DNA of 64,000 bases from Bryopsis sp. KO-2023 (GCA_030272585.1 BSYQ01000003.1:558001-622000); one strand, 5' to 3'. Positions 47,107-58,741 are shown, numbered from the stretch's first letter. Notes: a model not told the origin generated them from the sequence alone. Translations and numbers: made by a program.

Positions 47107-49557
47107 TCATTTGGCGTCCCCGATTCCCATAGGGGTTTCCTCAGTTTTAACCTCCATCTCTGGTTTCGGTATGTTGTTTGGAACTAATCCATTGTGCATT
47201 GGATACTGGATTGGGGCGCTGGATGGATGGATGTGAGCTGGAATGGAGGTGATGGAGGGCATCGAGGGAAGTGACGGAACGGAAGAAAGAGAGGACATGT
47301 TTGGAACAGATGAAACCAATGGGACCACAGGCACCGGCAATAGTGCTGAAATGGGGGAGGTCGACGGTAATCTTGACATGGAAGAGATGACACCAGCTGG
47401 TTGAGTGCCTGCAGCTGGCCCTCCTCCGCCACTAATGATATATGGGAGCTCCAAGCCTGAAAGATACATCGCATTTTCCATCACATCACCAGCAAATAGC
47501 TCAACAGAGGGATCCCATTCCACCTCTTTGCTCTCAAATCAAAGCATTCGTTTTAGAAAGGATGTCTCTCTTTCATTTCCAGTGTTTGAGTCAGATAATG
47601 ACAAAGGGTGCACCTGGCTGAGTTGGCCTCATCTCGACAGTACCAGATTCAGCCCTGGAGGCGGAAGGGATGATCAGCGGAGGATTGGGGAAGTTCGCCA
47701 AGGGTAGAGGAAAAGCAGGCATGGGTTGGGGAGGCGACAATGCTGGCATCATGGGCACTGGAGTCGGTGCTGGAACATGAACTGGAGCCTGGGTTGGGGT
47801 CTGACATAGGGTCTGTACTGGGACATGACCTGGCGCTGGTACTGGTACCGGTACCGGCACGGGTACCGGTGAAGGTATCGGGACTGGGAGTTGAGGTGGA
47901 ACTGGGGCTGGTGATGGAGTGACTGACGGAGTTACACCAGGGGTGATGCCTGGAGTTCCACTAGGAGTTACACCTGGCGTGCCAACAGCACCTACACCTC
48001 TCGATTCGACTTGCATTGAGGTCGCGATTTGGCTTTGGGAATCCGATTGATTGAGTGGGATTCTGCCATTGTCTGGAGCCCAATGGCCAACGACCACCTG
48101 AGAGGAAACATTAGATGCGTTTCACTGGCAATACAACACAGTTCTCTCTCTCTATCATGTTTCATATCCTCCACATTTCCAGGTTTTCATGCATTTGCAT
48201 TTCCATATTCCAGATTCATATTTTCCTATCCATCAATAAAAAGAGCCTTTTTTTTTAGGGGAAAAAAAACCAAAGCAAAGGGGAGGAGGGGATTCAAAAT
48301 CTCACCATGGCAGACCCATTTGCTTCCATCGGTCCAGCGACCGTGCCTCCTACAACACCCCCGGTAGGATTGGCCAGGGATGCACTCAGAAACACTTTGG
48401 GTTCACCACTTGCTGGATCCCCATGCTCATGCAATACAGCACCAGATATTGATAAAACGGTGAACTGGCCCTACATATCCATAGAAACCGTCCATTACCT
48501 CAGTCCCATTACAGCTCCGCTTGACTGAAATTGTCAGTGGATTTTCAAGGGGGACGCATTTTTTTTTTGGTGATGAGATTTGGCTGGGACCATATTTCTT
48601 CCAGCTGAATTTCTTTTTACCTGCAGCCTCTGGTGGCTGAAAAATCCTGAAACAAGTTTGACGCTTTTTTAGATTGGATTCTTCTGCTCTGTATGTCCAG
48701 CTAAACATAGCCTTTGTCAGTTTGTGCGCATACCGCGAGCGTGACGCCCACCCCGTGCCCCCCTTGCCCAACTTGCATCAAGGTGGCGCTCGAAAGCGCT
48801 CCAGAGGCCGCTAAGATGCACAGCGACCGCTTGTACGTCATCGAAAAGCTCCGCAACTTCTCCACGATATCCTGAACGAAGTTGAACGAAACAGTCGTAA
48901 AACTCCTCTCAAGAGAAAAAGCTCCCCCAGTCGTCGTCAGGCAATTTGCTCAACCTCTTTTCGTCATTCAGCGGTACCACCATACCTCTCCGGTATTTAC
49001 CATCAGCACATGCGGTTGGACGCCCGTCGTCGCTCTACTAACTTTGTTCCTCGAACCGGGAGGTCTACCCCTCCGCGTGGATTTCGGTGCTTCTGGCGTG
49101 GCGTTTGCCTCAACACCATTGGTAAGGATCTGAGCAAGGAAATCCCACGTCAAGTTCACCCTCCAATCTGATCACGAACGGCGGGTAACGTCGGGCGCTC
49201 CGTTTTCCACCGTGGTATTTGTGTGGCGTCCACCTCGCTCAAGAACAAAGTAATGCACGAAATTGAAGCGCGAACACGTGGTGCGACACGTTGATCGACC
49301 CCCAGAGATTTGCTCGATGTCGACCTTCCTGTGGGGAATCCCTCTAAGGCGTCGGCGGGGACACCTACCTGAGTTTTGGGTGGACGGCCTCGTCGCTTTT
49401 TTTGTGGTGGTCCTCCCTCGACAGCCACCAGCACCGTTGGGATCGCAACGACGGGAGTGGACGAACTCGTACCGTTTACTGTCGCAGGAGGGAGTTCTGG
49501 AACGGGTTGGCTGGAGGGGGTCGGAAAAGACGTCAGGCCATTTGCGTGGTCATCCAT
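47107..49557 (-). CDS. AHL: AT-hook motif nuclear-localized protein (AHL, PPC/DUF296 domain)
   Basis: DNA-binding protein that grips AT-rich minor grooves with AT-hooks and trimerises through its PPC domain, acting in chromatin and transcription control. Eight exons: 49369..49557, 48986..49129, 48734..48871, 48621..48636, 48499..48524, 48306..48464, 47614..48097, 47107..47456; 1506 nt, 501 aa, all phases fit. Two AT-hooks: KKRRGRPPKTQ (about residue 53) and RRGRPPGSRNK (about 82), the latter with the plant-type GS(R/K) extension. The PPC begins GVQPHVLMVNTGEDIVEKL and continues with RSLCILAASGALSSATLMQ, FTVLSISGAVL, ASLANPTGGVVGGTVAGPM and MVVVGHW. Microexons of 16 and 26 nt lie inside the PPC. 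After the PPC come about 270 residues of Pro/Val/Thr/Ser low complexity, much longer than in most land-plant AHLs. AHL is a green-lineage family. Confidence 0.93.
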
Positions 49558-50280
49558 GGTACTTTTCCGGGTTTTTTTTTCAGCGCTGCCTCGTCACAAT
49601 TATCGTGGGGAAAAAAATGGTCGTTTACCAATGGACCGCAACCGACTGCCCCCATCTCTTTTTCCCCCCTCGTTTTCTGCGATGACAGACGGTTCGCAGT
49701 TTCTGGCACGATCACGGGGATCATTACGGGATCTCGGCTGTGCGCAATTTCCTGCTGTTGTTACTGGAAGAACGAGCCTTCCGCAAAAAAAGTCTTACAA
49801 CAAAAAGACAACCCCGAACTCCCGTTCACAGACTTTCCTTCCCGACTCACTCAACTCTCACACTTCCTCCACTGACTCATACCTCGTACTTCTAACGTAA
49901 ATCCCCTACTGCCATGGGCCTCTCACTCGCACTGACCAGTCGATTCAACAGATTTGACATCGCTCTCAGAGTCAAATCGTGTGGTAGTACTTTCATTAGA
50001 AATGAGTGTCCGTTGTGTGAATTTGTTGATGTGACGCTCTTATGTCTGTCTTTCAGTACTTGTGTTCTACCCGGTCCAACACGCTTCACTGCCTCAAACC
50101 TCCGAAAAAGTTCTACTCGTGGTAGAATAAACTAATATCCTCACTTCCACACCAGTGTAGCCTTCTCCTACACTGTGTTTCATCAGAAAAAACATCCCTC
50201 ACCGGATGTAAAAGAAACCTTCTCTCCTCCGTTTACTATGTCTTCTGGTCCTACCTATTCTCTCATCACCACCATTCTAC
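49558..50280. other. AHL upstream region and undelimited 3' end of the outer retrotransposon
   Basis: This 723-bp stretch lies between the AHL start codon and the stop of the outer element's polyprotein. It must hold the AHL promoter and the 3' untranslated end and LTR of the outer element. The LTR cannot be delimited because its 5' partner lies outside the window. From about 49.8 to 50.28 kb the composition changes to C/T-rich, like the element. No gene is supported. Confidence 0.45.
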
Positions 50281-52505
50281 TCAGAAGAAGTGCCTGATCT
50301 GTGATTTGTGCACTTCTAGGAAAGGTTTCCTACCCCTCCTGAGTTTGCCATTGATTTCCTCAATCCTGACTCGACTGGGGGAAATCAGTTCCACTATTTT
50401 ATATGGTCCCTTCCAACTTGCACTAAATTTCTGATCCTTTTTTTCAGCCCTTGCTGAATCATATAAAAGGACCTCCTCTCCCAGAAAATGATTCCAGTCA
50501 GACAATTTTTTCTGTGCATTCACCTTTTCTCTGCTTTCCTTCAATCTCTGTTGAATTCTATCCCACTCCTTGCTTGATAGTGTCCACACTTTGCATGGTG
50601 GCCATCCAGTGGTTCTATTCACCATGTTGCAGACCATCCAGTTGGCCTTCTGCAGCCAATCATCCCAATACCCTCCATGATCCAACAACAGTACTCTGAT
50701 TTTAGAAATCAGAGCTCTGTTCCTCCTTTCCACCACTCCATTCGCTCTGTGGTGATAAGGGGGTGTCCTCCAAACCTGAATGTGGTTGTCTTTGTACCAT
50801 GCTCTCATGTCCTTCGAATGGAAGTAGGCAGCTCCATCACATAATAGGTTGTCTGGAGATCCATGAGTCGCTATCCACTCACCTAAACACTCTCTGACCT
50901 GTTTCCCCTTCACCTCCTTTGTCTTCCAAACCATCGAATCACGAGAGAGGTGGTCCACCACCACTACTATATGATTGTGGCCAGACCTACCAGAGGGTAG
51001 TGGACCGATGATGTCCATGCCCACTGTTTGACCAGGGTGGGTTAGATGCCCAGCTCCCCTAAGAAGTTCTTTTTCCTTCTTAGGGGCTACCCTCTGGCAG
51101 GTCTGGCAGTACCTCTGAATTTCCTCCAGATCTCCTCTATTAGCCTTCCATCCATGTTGTGCACACAGCCATAGCAATTTTTGTGGGCTCCAGTGTCCCT
51201 CCTTGTGCAACCGTTCCAGCTGATCTCTGCTCAGCTCTTTCCCTTCCGCTATCTTGCCCAACTCCTCTCCCCTTGAGCCTCCTGTATATGCATGTCCCAA
51301 CTCTGTGTTTCCTGACATGCCAGACCTTCCTGAATCACTCTCTTTAGAGTCCACTGCCTCAGCCTGCTCCAGCACCTGTTCTGTTGATCTGTTGGATCCT
51401 CCTGATTCCATGCTTGTGTTTTTACTGATATGCATCTCTTGTGGTTCAAGTGCACACACCTGCCCTTGTGTTTGTGTTGGCCTACTGTACCATCTAGACA
51501 AGAGATCAGCCCAAGGGTTAGATGTCCCTGGCAGGAATTGAACCCTCAACCTTCCAGGGGAGGGGTAGTTCTCTGCCAACCAAGCCAAGAGACGCACCAC
51601 TCTGATGTCCTCCACGACTTCTTTCGGTGCTAACTTCGTAATCCTTTGCACTGCTGAGTTCGAATCAGTGTGCAGGGTTAGCTGACCCCCAGCCACCACC
51701 TGTGAAACCGATTTCAATGCCCATATGAGAGCTTGAAGCTCCCCCAAATAGGAGCTGACTTTTTCTCCTCCCTTATCCGCACACTTTCGACTGTTGAGGC
51801 TGACGATACACCCCTCTGAGGGGGTACCTCTGAACAGAACATACCCCCACCCAGAGGATGACCAGTCTGTAAACAGATTATACTCTCCAGAATCTGAATT
51901 ACCCAACTTGACATTATTAGTCAGTATGGATTTCCATGCTTCTGCCACCAACTGTTGCATGAGTTTCGGATTCGATCCCTTGGGAAGCTCCAGCAGAGGT
52001 TGAATGATGTTATGGAAATTCGGGCAAACTCCCCTGCAGACATTAAGCATGCCGACGAATTGACGGACGTCCCTGACGTCGCGCATTTCTGGCAACTGAC
52101 GCACTTGGTCGTCGACGTAGCGTCGAAGGCCGTAGCTCCCCTTCGTGACCGTGTACCCCAAGTAGGTAACCTCCTTTTGTCTGACGACCGCCTTTGCCCT
52201 GTTTATCCGTAATCCCATTTCGTCGAGCCTGGTCAGAACACGTCGCAGGTTCCTGTCATGGCCTTCGACGCCTTCTCCGCCGATTATGAGGTCGTCGACG
52301 AAGTTACGACCGGGGTATCCGTGGATAGAGCTCCGAATGCGGGAGTGGAACAGCCCTGGCGAACAATTCCATCCCTGTGGAAGGCGGAGGTAAGTGTAGT
52401 CCCCCTCTCCGGTTTCAAACGCGAAGAGGGGCTGGAGCGAATCGCAAACGTCCACCTGGAAGAAGCCCTGCTCCAGATCCAGGACGGTGAAGTAGTCCCA
52501 CTCAG
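50281..52505 (-). pseudogene. pol: outer element polyprotein, 3' part: RT, RNase H, integrase
   Basis: The minus-strand frame runs without a stop from the CTCAG junction to TAA/TGA-type termination at 50281. In order it shows RT motif A (TVLDLEQGFFQVDV), motif B (LRLPQGWNCSPGLFHSRI), motif C (NFVDDLIIGG), RNase H (FTDWSSSGWG, GELQALIWAL, LHTDSNSAV) and integrase. The integrase has an HHCC-like zinc region ending CQTC, then the D-D-E acids in VGMDIIGPLPS, LLCDGAAYF and NGVVERRNRALI. A C-terminal basic region follows. The first about 35 codons of the open frame to the right of 52505 are LTR sequence of the inner element, not its own. It is called a pseudogene only because the gene is split; I see no internal decay. 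Confidence 0.92.
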
Positions 52506-52978
52506 TGTAGTGAATCCGCCTGCAGACCGCTATTGTGGGCTGCTGGCTGTGAACTGCAAGCCTAGAACGGCTTGGAGGGAAAGAATAGACAACTTGGAAG
52601 CGAGACAAAGGGAGTTCAATCCCAAAGTAAGGTTACAAGAACGTTCAAACCCCAAGAACTTATAGAATACCCTAGCAGCCTTGATCCTAACTGATCATAG
52701 GCTGTAACATCAGTCTGCATCACTGCTGCAAGGCATCAGACCTTGCAGTCCTTTCAATCAGAGCCCAGCTCAGCCCCACGGCCATTCCTGTGGTGCTGAG
52801 CGACCTTCTAGAACATTCTAGCTGCCAGCTCAGTAGTCCACGTACTACTTCACTGCCAGCACACCCTAACTGACTGTATGCTGCCTCAGGGCAGCCAGCC
52901 TCCTACTTAAAGTACTGCAGGACTGTCAGCAAGCCTGCTGACGTACTGCAGGGCTGTCAGAAACCCTGATTCGCTACA
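52506..52978 (-). repeat. 3' LTR of the inner chromovirus
   Basis: 473 bp, starting TGTAGCGAATCAGGG and ending GGATTCACTACA on the element's strand, with the 5-bp terminal inverted repeat TGTAG/CTACA. It appears identical to 60463..60935. An ORF of the outer element seems to begin in it, but that is an artefact of the insertion. Confidence 0.98.
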
Positions 52979-52989
52979 TTCCTCCCCAT
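52979..52989 (-). other. polypurine tract of the inner element
   Basis: On the minus strand, ATGGGGAGGAA lies directly before the 3' LTR. A purine run in this position primes plus-strand DNA synthesis in LTR retrotransposons. Confidence 0.85.
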
Positions 52990-53656
52990 CTGAACTGCAG
53001 TAGCCCCTTACTGCACTTTGACTGAAATAAATCAACCTTTTAGGGAAATTCCATAGCTCAATAAAGATCTGAAAACTCATCATCAAATCAAACCCTACTC
53101 CCTTGTAGGTCTAATAAAACATCAACAACCAAAGAATCCTGTTGCAAACTTGAACTGTTTTCTGCAGCTTCTCACTTCCTTGGCATGCAAAACATAACTA
53201 AGAAACAGTGTTATTCTCAAGGTCTCAACCCTTGCAAATATATAAAACCCATAATCAGTAGAAACAAGTCAAATGGCTGATCAACAGTTTCCCAAAATAA
53301 ACACTGCTTTTCAGCCCACAAAGTTCTAGTAATCAGTAAAAATGTCCCTTCTCAAAGGATACTATTATGCTGCAGCAATAAACCACATTCTGTTGCAGCT
53401 ATCAAAAATTTATCTAGTTGGCAGGTTTATTAAGAATCTGAAAAATACTCTGCCTGTCTCATAAGCACTTAAGAAAAGGAACAAAATGATATCACTCCCT
53501 CAGAAAATTGTTCTTTTCCAAATTCCACCAAATCAAGAAATACACCAAGTTTCATTCAATCAGCCTAATATGTTCTGCCTGAAATGGCAGCTCCCACTGC
53601 AAATCACATTTCAATAAAAACCAAACATCCCTTCAAGTGACCTGCAGCAAACTGCA
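52990..53656 (-). other. 3' non-coding region of the inner element
   Basis: About 670 bp between the ORF3 stop and the polypurine tract, AT-rich, with no ORF of note. Long 3' untranslated regions like this are where some plant retroelements carry env-like or accessory genes; here the accessory ORF lies just before it. Confidence 0.7.
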
Positions 53657-54499
53657 CTAGTCACCTGCACCCTGAGAGATCACCTCATCTAGACTCCTCT
53701 TTTTTGCTGACCCAGATTTCTTAGAAGGTATAACCTCCCACTCAACAATCCGGTGTGGTGCTGCATCACGGTTTGTCTGATTTCTTCCTGCAGTGCTCTT
53801 AGGCAACTCCAATCCTGCAATCCGAAGTGTTGTCATGACTCTTGCTGGAGGGACTGTCAAGCCTGGATGTCTCCTTATCATCCTGCACAATCCACATTCT
53901 CCAAACTGAGCAGGTCCTGGACTTGCTACCTTCAGAGAAATTGGACAGTTCGCCTGCATTCTTCCCTCAACATCGAGCGGGATAGTAGTATCATAGGCAT
54001 ACCACATCCTCATCCAACAAACAGATTTGCAGCAGACCCTGTGCTGACCACAAGGGAATGTGTGCACTGGTCTGTTGCAGGTCTTGAAACACAGAGTGCA
54101 TCCCATGCTTGACTCTGTCAACCCTTCCACAGGGTTTAGCTGCACTTCTGGCAGTAGCAGTGTCTGATTTGGAAGTATTCTGTCAACAGAATTGCTGTTC
54201 CACCTTGCTTCTTCTTCCTTAACATCAGCCACCTTTTCCTTTCCTGCAACTGACTTTCCTTCACATTCCATTACTCTTCCTGAGATCGCATCTGCATCTC
54301 TGAGCTGTGTCCCTTGCACCACTTCTGGTATATTCGCTGCCCACTCGCGCCAACGATAATTTTGAGCACGGGCGGCCTGCAACTCAGTTCTTGCTTTCCG
54401 AAGCTGTGCGGACAGATTTGCTGCTGATGCTGCCCTGGAGCTCAACAACTTGAAAGCCTGTTCCACCTGATCCTCGGTCTCTTGAGCGTGGTCTACCAT
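53657..54499 (-). CDS. ORF3 of the inner element: coiled coil plus RING-like Cys/His protein (280 aa)
   Basis: Lies 57 nt after the pol stop in the same orientation, in the position where env-like genes occur. It has a true ATG and no membrane segment, so it is not an envelope protein. Residues 8-45 form a probable coiled coil (EDQVEQAFKLLSSRAA). Residues 134-205 hold a Cys/His cluster: C134-x2-C137, C141, C150-x2-H153-x2-C156-C157-x3-C161, C185 and C202-x2-C205. The order C-x2-C, C-x2-H, C..C, C-x2-C resembles a C3HC4 RING finger, but the middle spacing is not standard. The tail is basic (KKSGSAKKRSLDE). A splice-acceptor-like gtgagcag ends two bases before the ATG, so expression from a spliced RNA is possible. 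I cannot assign a function. A ubiquitin-ligase-like or nucleic-acid-binding role would be inference. Confidence 0.75.
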   Translation of the reverse strand: MVDHAQETEDQVEQAFKLLSSRAASAANLSAQLRKARTELQAARAQNYRWREWAANIPEVVQGTQLRDADAISGRVMECEGKSVAGKEKVADVKEEEARWNSNSVDRILPNQTLLLPEVQLNPVEGLTESSMGCTLCFKTCNRPVHTFPCGQHRVCCKSVCWMRMWYAYDTTIPLDVEGRMQANCPISLKVASPGPAQFGECGLCRMIRRHPGLTVPPARVMTTLRIAGLELPKSTAGRNQTNRDAAPHRIVEWEVIPSKKSGSAKKRSLDEVISQGAGD

Positions 54500-54556
54500 T
54501 CCTGCTCACGCGAACGATAAAGAGAAAATAACACTCTCCCTTTTCTTCTTCAGTTT

Positions 54557-57500
54557 TTACTGTGCTTTCCGACTAGGACGTCGCCTCATTGCGGTCCCTT
54601 CACTCCTTTGCTGATAGTCACGTAGTACATCTCGAGCATTCTGCAAATGTTCTGCAGGTTCCCATGTGTCCTCAGATTGATCATATCCCTGCCATCGAAC
54701 AAGGTACTGCTTCCTGCCTCTGACAGTTCTGTCTGCCAGAATTCTATCCACCTGATATTCCTCTTGACCATCCACAAGCTCAGGTTCAGGTTGCCACCTC
54801 GGTGCCTCCCTTGCTGGAAAGCTGCCCACCTGATCTTCAAATACAGGTTTGAGCTTGGACACATGAAACACATCATGTATCCTCCAATGACCTGGCAGTC
54901 TCAACCTGACTGCAACTTCAGAGAGCTTCTCAGTGACTTCAAATGGTCCACAGTACTTTGCTGACAACTTTCTGCTCAACACTGCAGGTAGGGGTAAGTC
55001 TTTTGTGGCCAGAAAAACTTTTTCGCCTGGCTCAAAGCCCCCTCCCCGCCTGGTTTCGTCCGCCACCTGGCGTTGACGTGCCTGAGCAGCAGCAATATTG
55101 TGTCTGCATTTTTCCAGATCAGATTGCCAAGTAGTCCACCAATCATCCACTGCAGGGCAGGCTGACACAGCCACAGCACTTGCAGGAGTCCTTGGGTTCT
55201 GCCCATTCATCAAATAGAAGGGGGAGAATCCAGTAGTAGCATTGACACTGGAGTTGTAAGCAAACTCAGCAGCTGCCAAGTGCTGATCCCAATCTGTTCC
55301 TGCAGGTTCAACATAACTGCGCAGAATTTCCTGCACGGTTCTGTTAGCCCTTTCAGTCTGACCATCTGTCTCAGGATGATAACTGCTTGACATTGCCAAT
55401 CTTGTTCCAGCCTTCTTCCAAAGAGACCTCCAAAAATTGCTAGTGAAACGAGTATCCCGATCAGAAACAATTTCTTGAGGTAACCCAAAGAAACGAACCA
55501 CATTCTGGAAAAATAAATCTGCTACCCCTGCAGCAGTAACTGTCTGCTTAGTAGGAATAAGTCTGATCATTTTTGTGAACCTATCCACAACTACCAACAA
55601 ATAATCTGACCCAGTTCGAGTTCTAGGTAAAGGCCCTACAAAGTCAAGTGAAACACTGGTCCACCTGCCATCAGGAATAGGCAGGGGCTGCAGCTTACCC
55701 AAAGGCCTCTGATTAGAAGCCTTATTCCTTTGACATGAAATGCAATTCCGGACATACTTGTGGACTGACTCGGAGATGTGAGGCCAGAAATAATGCAACT
55801 GCACCCTGACAAGGGTCTTCCTTCTGCCCAAATGTCCTGCCAATGGGGACTCATGGCAGTCATGCAGTATTTTCTCCCTGAGCCCATCTGCTTCAGGTAT
55901 CCACCATTTCCAAGCATTCCCAATTCTTCTCCAGAGCCTTTGGCCATCCCATTTCACATGTCTAGGTCTGTGTCTTGCAGTGATCAACTGTTGACACAGT
56001 GGATCTTTGGAATAAGCTGTCTGCACCTGTTGCAGGAATCCTTCTGCAACTTCCAGCCTAGCCTGAGCATTCATTTCAGACTTTGTTTCCTCCACTTGAT
56101 GTGTGGCCCTGCTCAGAGCATCTGCCACCACATTGTCTCTGCCTGGTCTGTACTTGATCTCGAACTTGAAAGATTGCAGAGTCTCCATCCATCTTGCTTG
56201 CCTCTGCGACAGGTGAGGCTGAGTATGCAAAAACTTGAGGGGTGCATGATCGGTGTGCACCACAAACTCTTGTGCATCCAAATAGTGTCTCCAGACCTTC
56301 AGAGCATGCACAACTGCTAGCAACTCCTTTTCATGAGTAGCATAGTTGAGTTCTGCAGGTTGCAGCTTCCTGCTTTCAAATGCCACTGGCTGCTGACCCT
56401 GTCCCTTGTCCTGAGTTAGGACTGCTCCTATTGCATAGTCCGAAGCATCGGTGGTGACTTCAAACTTCAGACTTGGGTCAGGCACCAATAGTACTGGTGC
56501 AGACATCAATGCCTCCTTGATATCCTGCATGGCTGCAGCTTCTGTCTCAGTCCATTTCCACTCTGCATCCTTTTTGAGTAATGCAGTCAAAGGCTTGGCT
56601 CTGGCAGAGAAGTCCTTTATGAACCTCCTGTAGTAGTTTGCCAATCCCAGAAAGGACCTGAGATCCTTCACTGATGTCAAGGGTGGCCAATCTCTGATAA
56701 CCTGCACCTTGCTCTGCAACACCTGTACTCCTGCAGCACTTAACTCATGCCCCAGAAACTCAACTTGATCTCTGCAGATCTCACACTTTGAAGCTGATGC
56801 ATACAACTTCTGTTCCCTCAACCTCTGCATCACTTTCCGCAAATGAACTTTGTGTTCTGCCCAATCTTTGCTAAAAATCAAAATATCATCCAAGTAAACG
56901 ATGCAAAAGACGTCCAGAAAATCATGCAGCACATGATTCATTGTGTTCATAAAAGTGGCAGGGGCATTTGTCAGCCCAAAAGGAAGAACAACATACTCAT
57001 AAAGGCCATACCTGGTGCGGAAGGCCGTTTTCTCACAATCTGCAGGATCCAACCGCACCTGATGGTAGCCTGAGCAGAGGTCAATCTTGCTGAAGCAGCG
57101 TGCTCCCTGAATCTGATCCAGCAACTCCTCTATCCTTGGAATAGGATACCTATTCTTCACCGTTAGTTTGTTAAGTGCCCGAAAATCCACACACATCCTA
57201 AGTTTCCCATTTTTCTTAGGAACAAACAAAACCGGCGAACCCCATGGAGACTTGCTAGGTCTGATAAATCCCTGCTTCAGCAGCTCTGCTAACTGCTTTT
57301 TCAGTTCTTCTCTTTCTGCAAAACTGGCCCTATAAAGCCCCTTTTTTACTGGTTCTGCACCTTCCACCAACTCAATCTTATGATTCACACCCCTGTCAGG
57401 AGGTAACTCCTGCGGCAGTTCCTCTTTAAACAAATCCTGAAACTCCTTTCTGATCTGTTTTTCTAACTCAGCTGCCTCTTTTCCTTCCTCTGACAAGGTT

Positions 57501-58741
57501 TCTGCAACACTGCCTTTTACTGCATCAGTACTTTCCACATTATTAATCAAATGTTCCTCCTGAACTTCCCGAAGATTTACCAAATACATCGGCATACCCT
57601 TGCGGGCTGCCCGAGCAAACTCTTTGGCGGACATCATATCCAAATCTTCAGTACTGCAATCCTCTACTCTACCTGTCTGCATTCTGAGTTTGACTACTCC
57701 CTGAGGTGTCTGCAAAACCAATTTCTTCTTCTGCCAATCTATCATAGGGTTGTGTTTACTCAGCCAAGACATACCTAACACCAGATCATACCTGCCTAGT
57801 GTCACTGCATACATCTTTTCCTCTGAAACAAACCTCCCCATCTTGACACTGGCCTGCAGTTCTTTTTCTACCTTCTCTGAAGTCTTGCCATCTGCCAACT
57901 GCACTTCAGTAACCACCTCAGAAGCCTTTGCCTGAATGTCATTTTCTAGCAACCAGTCTTTCGAAACAAAATTGTCGGTTGCTCCACTATCTAACAAAAT
58001 TCTTGCAAAACAACCTGCCACAGCCCCTGTGGTCTTCAACAATCCTTGAGTCCCCCCTTGGACTCCTCTCAACTTCAAAACTGGGGGTTCACTTGAACAA
58101 ACATTCTTAAGGGAATCTGCACTAAGTTTCCCCTGTTCAAGCTCCTCTCTCACTGAAAAATCTGATGTGTCTGCCCTCAGATCAACATCAGTACTTTTAC
58201 ACTCAGTAACATTGTGCAGCTCAGGTTCAGGCTGTACACCTCCCAAACCTGCACTGCCCGACATCACCTGCAGGCTGGGTGTGGCTTCACTTGGCTCATC
58301 ACCTCCTGCCTCAGAGACCAGAGCGGTTGTGGCTTCACACATCCCACAACCCTCCTTCGTTGTCCCTTTATCCTTCACCAGACATTCTGCAGATGTGGCT
58401 ACACAAGGCCCTCCACCTGCAAAATTCAACACTGACACTGCAGGATCCCCTTCAGGTATGGCTACACATGGCTCTGTACCTGCAAGGTTCTCCATCATTT
58501 TCTTCTTCTTCTCCTTGGCTGAGGCTACACATGGCTCTCCAACCTTGGAGTTCTGATTTGAAATTCCTGCTACCCCCCAATTGGTAGCCTCTCTGTGTGG
58601 TGGGCTGCACCGGCCTTCCCACACTCCACTTCTATCCTCCTCCGCCAGGATTTCCCGGCCAGCAGTCTCTCCAGACTCTGGCCTCCTCAGTTTTCCTGAC
58701 AGTCTGCAGCAAAATGTCCTTTCTTGCCGCAGTTGTAACAA
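54557..58741 (-). CDS. pol: pol polyprotein of the inner chromovirus
   Basis: 1394 codons in the -1 frame relative to gag; the frame opens exactly at 58741, directly after a TGA. Order: a linker with a degenerate 21-residue repeat around PCVA (about 68-155), aspartic protease ([10 protein letters not shown], catalytic Asp about 251), reverse transcriptase ([41 protein letters not shown]), RNase H ([24 protein letters not shown]), integrase HHCC ([28 protein letters not shown]) and DDE ([29 protein letters not shown]). A GPY-type module is followed by a C-terminal chromodomain ([32 protein letters not shown]). The chromodomain has the aromatic residues (Y, W, W) that bind methylated histone H3 tails, so integration is probably guided to such chromatin. 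Confidence 0.98.
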   Translation of the reverse strand: MLQLRQERTFCCRLSGKLRRPESGETAGREILAEEDRSGVWEGRCSPPHREATNWGVAGISNQNSKVGEPCVASAKEKKKKMMENLAGTEPCVAIPEGDPAVSVLNFAGGGPCVATSAECLVKDKGTTKEGCGMCEATTALVSEAGGDEPSEATPSLQVMSGSAGLGGVQPEPELHNVTECKSTDVDLRADTSDFSVREELEQGKLSADSLKNVCSSEPPVLKLRGVQGGTQGLLKTTGAVAGCFARILLDSGATDNFVSKDWLLENDIQAKASEVVTEVQLADGKTSEKVEKELQASVKMGRFVSEEKMYAVTLGRYDLVLGMSWLSKHNPMIDWQKKKLVLQTPQGVVKLRMQTGRVEDCSTEDLDMMSAKEFARAARKGMPMYLVNLREVQEEHLINNVESTDAVKGSVAETLSEEGKEAAELEKQIRKEFQDLFKEELPQELPPDRGVNHKIELVEGAEPVKKGLYRASFAEREELKKQLAELLKQGFIRPSKSPWGSPVLFVPKKNGKLRMCVDFRALNKLTVKNRYPIPRIEELLDQIQGARCFSKIDLCSGYHQVRLDPADCEKTAFRTRYGLYEYVVLPFGLTNAPATFMNTMNHVLHDFLDVFCIVYLDDILIFSKDWAEHKVHLRKVMQRLREQKLYASASKCEICRDQVEFLGHELSAAGVQVLQSKVQVIRDWPPLTSVKDLRSFLGLANYYRRFIKDFSARAKPLTALLKKDAEWKWTETEAAAMQDIKEALMSAPVLLVPDPSLKFEVTTDASDYAIGAVLTQDKGQGQQPVAFESRKLQPAELNYATHEKELLAVVHALKVWRHYLDAQEFVVHTDHAPLKFLHTQPHLSQRQARWMETLQSFKFEIKYRPGRDNVVADALSRATHQVEETKSEMNAQARLEVAEGFLQQVQTAYSKDPLCQQLITARHRPRHVKWDGQRLWRRIGNAWKWWIPEADGLREKILHDCHESPLAGHLGRRKTLVRVQLHYFWPHISESVHKYVRNCISCQRNKASNQRPLGKLQPLPIPDGRWTSVSLDFVGPLPRTRTGSDYLLVVVDRFTKMIRLIPTKQTVTAAGVADLFFQNVVRFFGLPQEIVSDRDTRFTSNFWRSLWKKAGTRLAMSSSYHPETDGQTERANRTVQEILRSYVEPAGTDWDQHLAAAEFAYNSSVNATTGFSPFYLMNGQNPRTPASAVAVSACPAVDDWWTTWQSDLEKCRHNIAAAQARQRQVADETRRGGGFEPGEKVFLATKDLPLPAVLSRKLSAKYCGPFEVTEKLSEVAVRLRLPGHWRIHDVFHVSKLKPVFEDQVGSFPAREAPRWQPEPELVDGQEEYQVDRILADRTVRGRKQYLVRWQGYDQSEDTWEPAEHLQNARDVLRDYQQRSEGTAMRRRPSRKAQ

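Noticed and set aside
52506-52608. Apparent N-terminus of the outer polyprotein at 52608
   Set aside because: These codons lie in the inner LTR; the same start-like sequence recurs at 60565, so it is an insertion artefact.
54557-58741. Endogenous pararetrovirus (caulimovirid) origin for the inner element
   Set aside because: It has LTRs, a polypurine tract, a target duplication, an integrase with DDE and a chromodomain, and no movement protein; this is a chromovirus retrotransposon.
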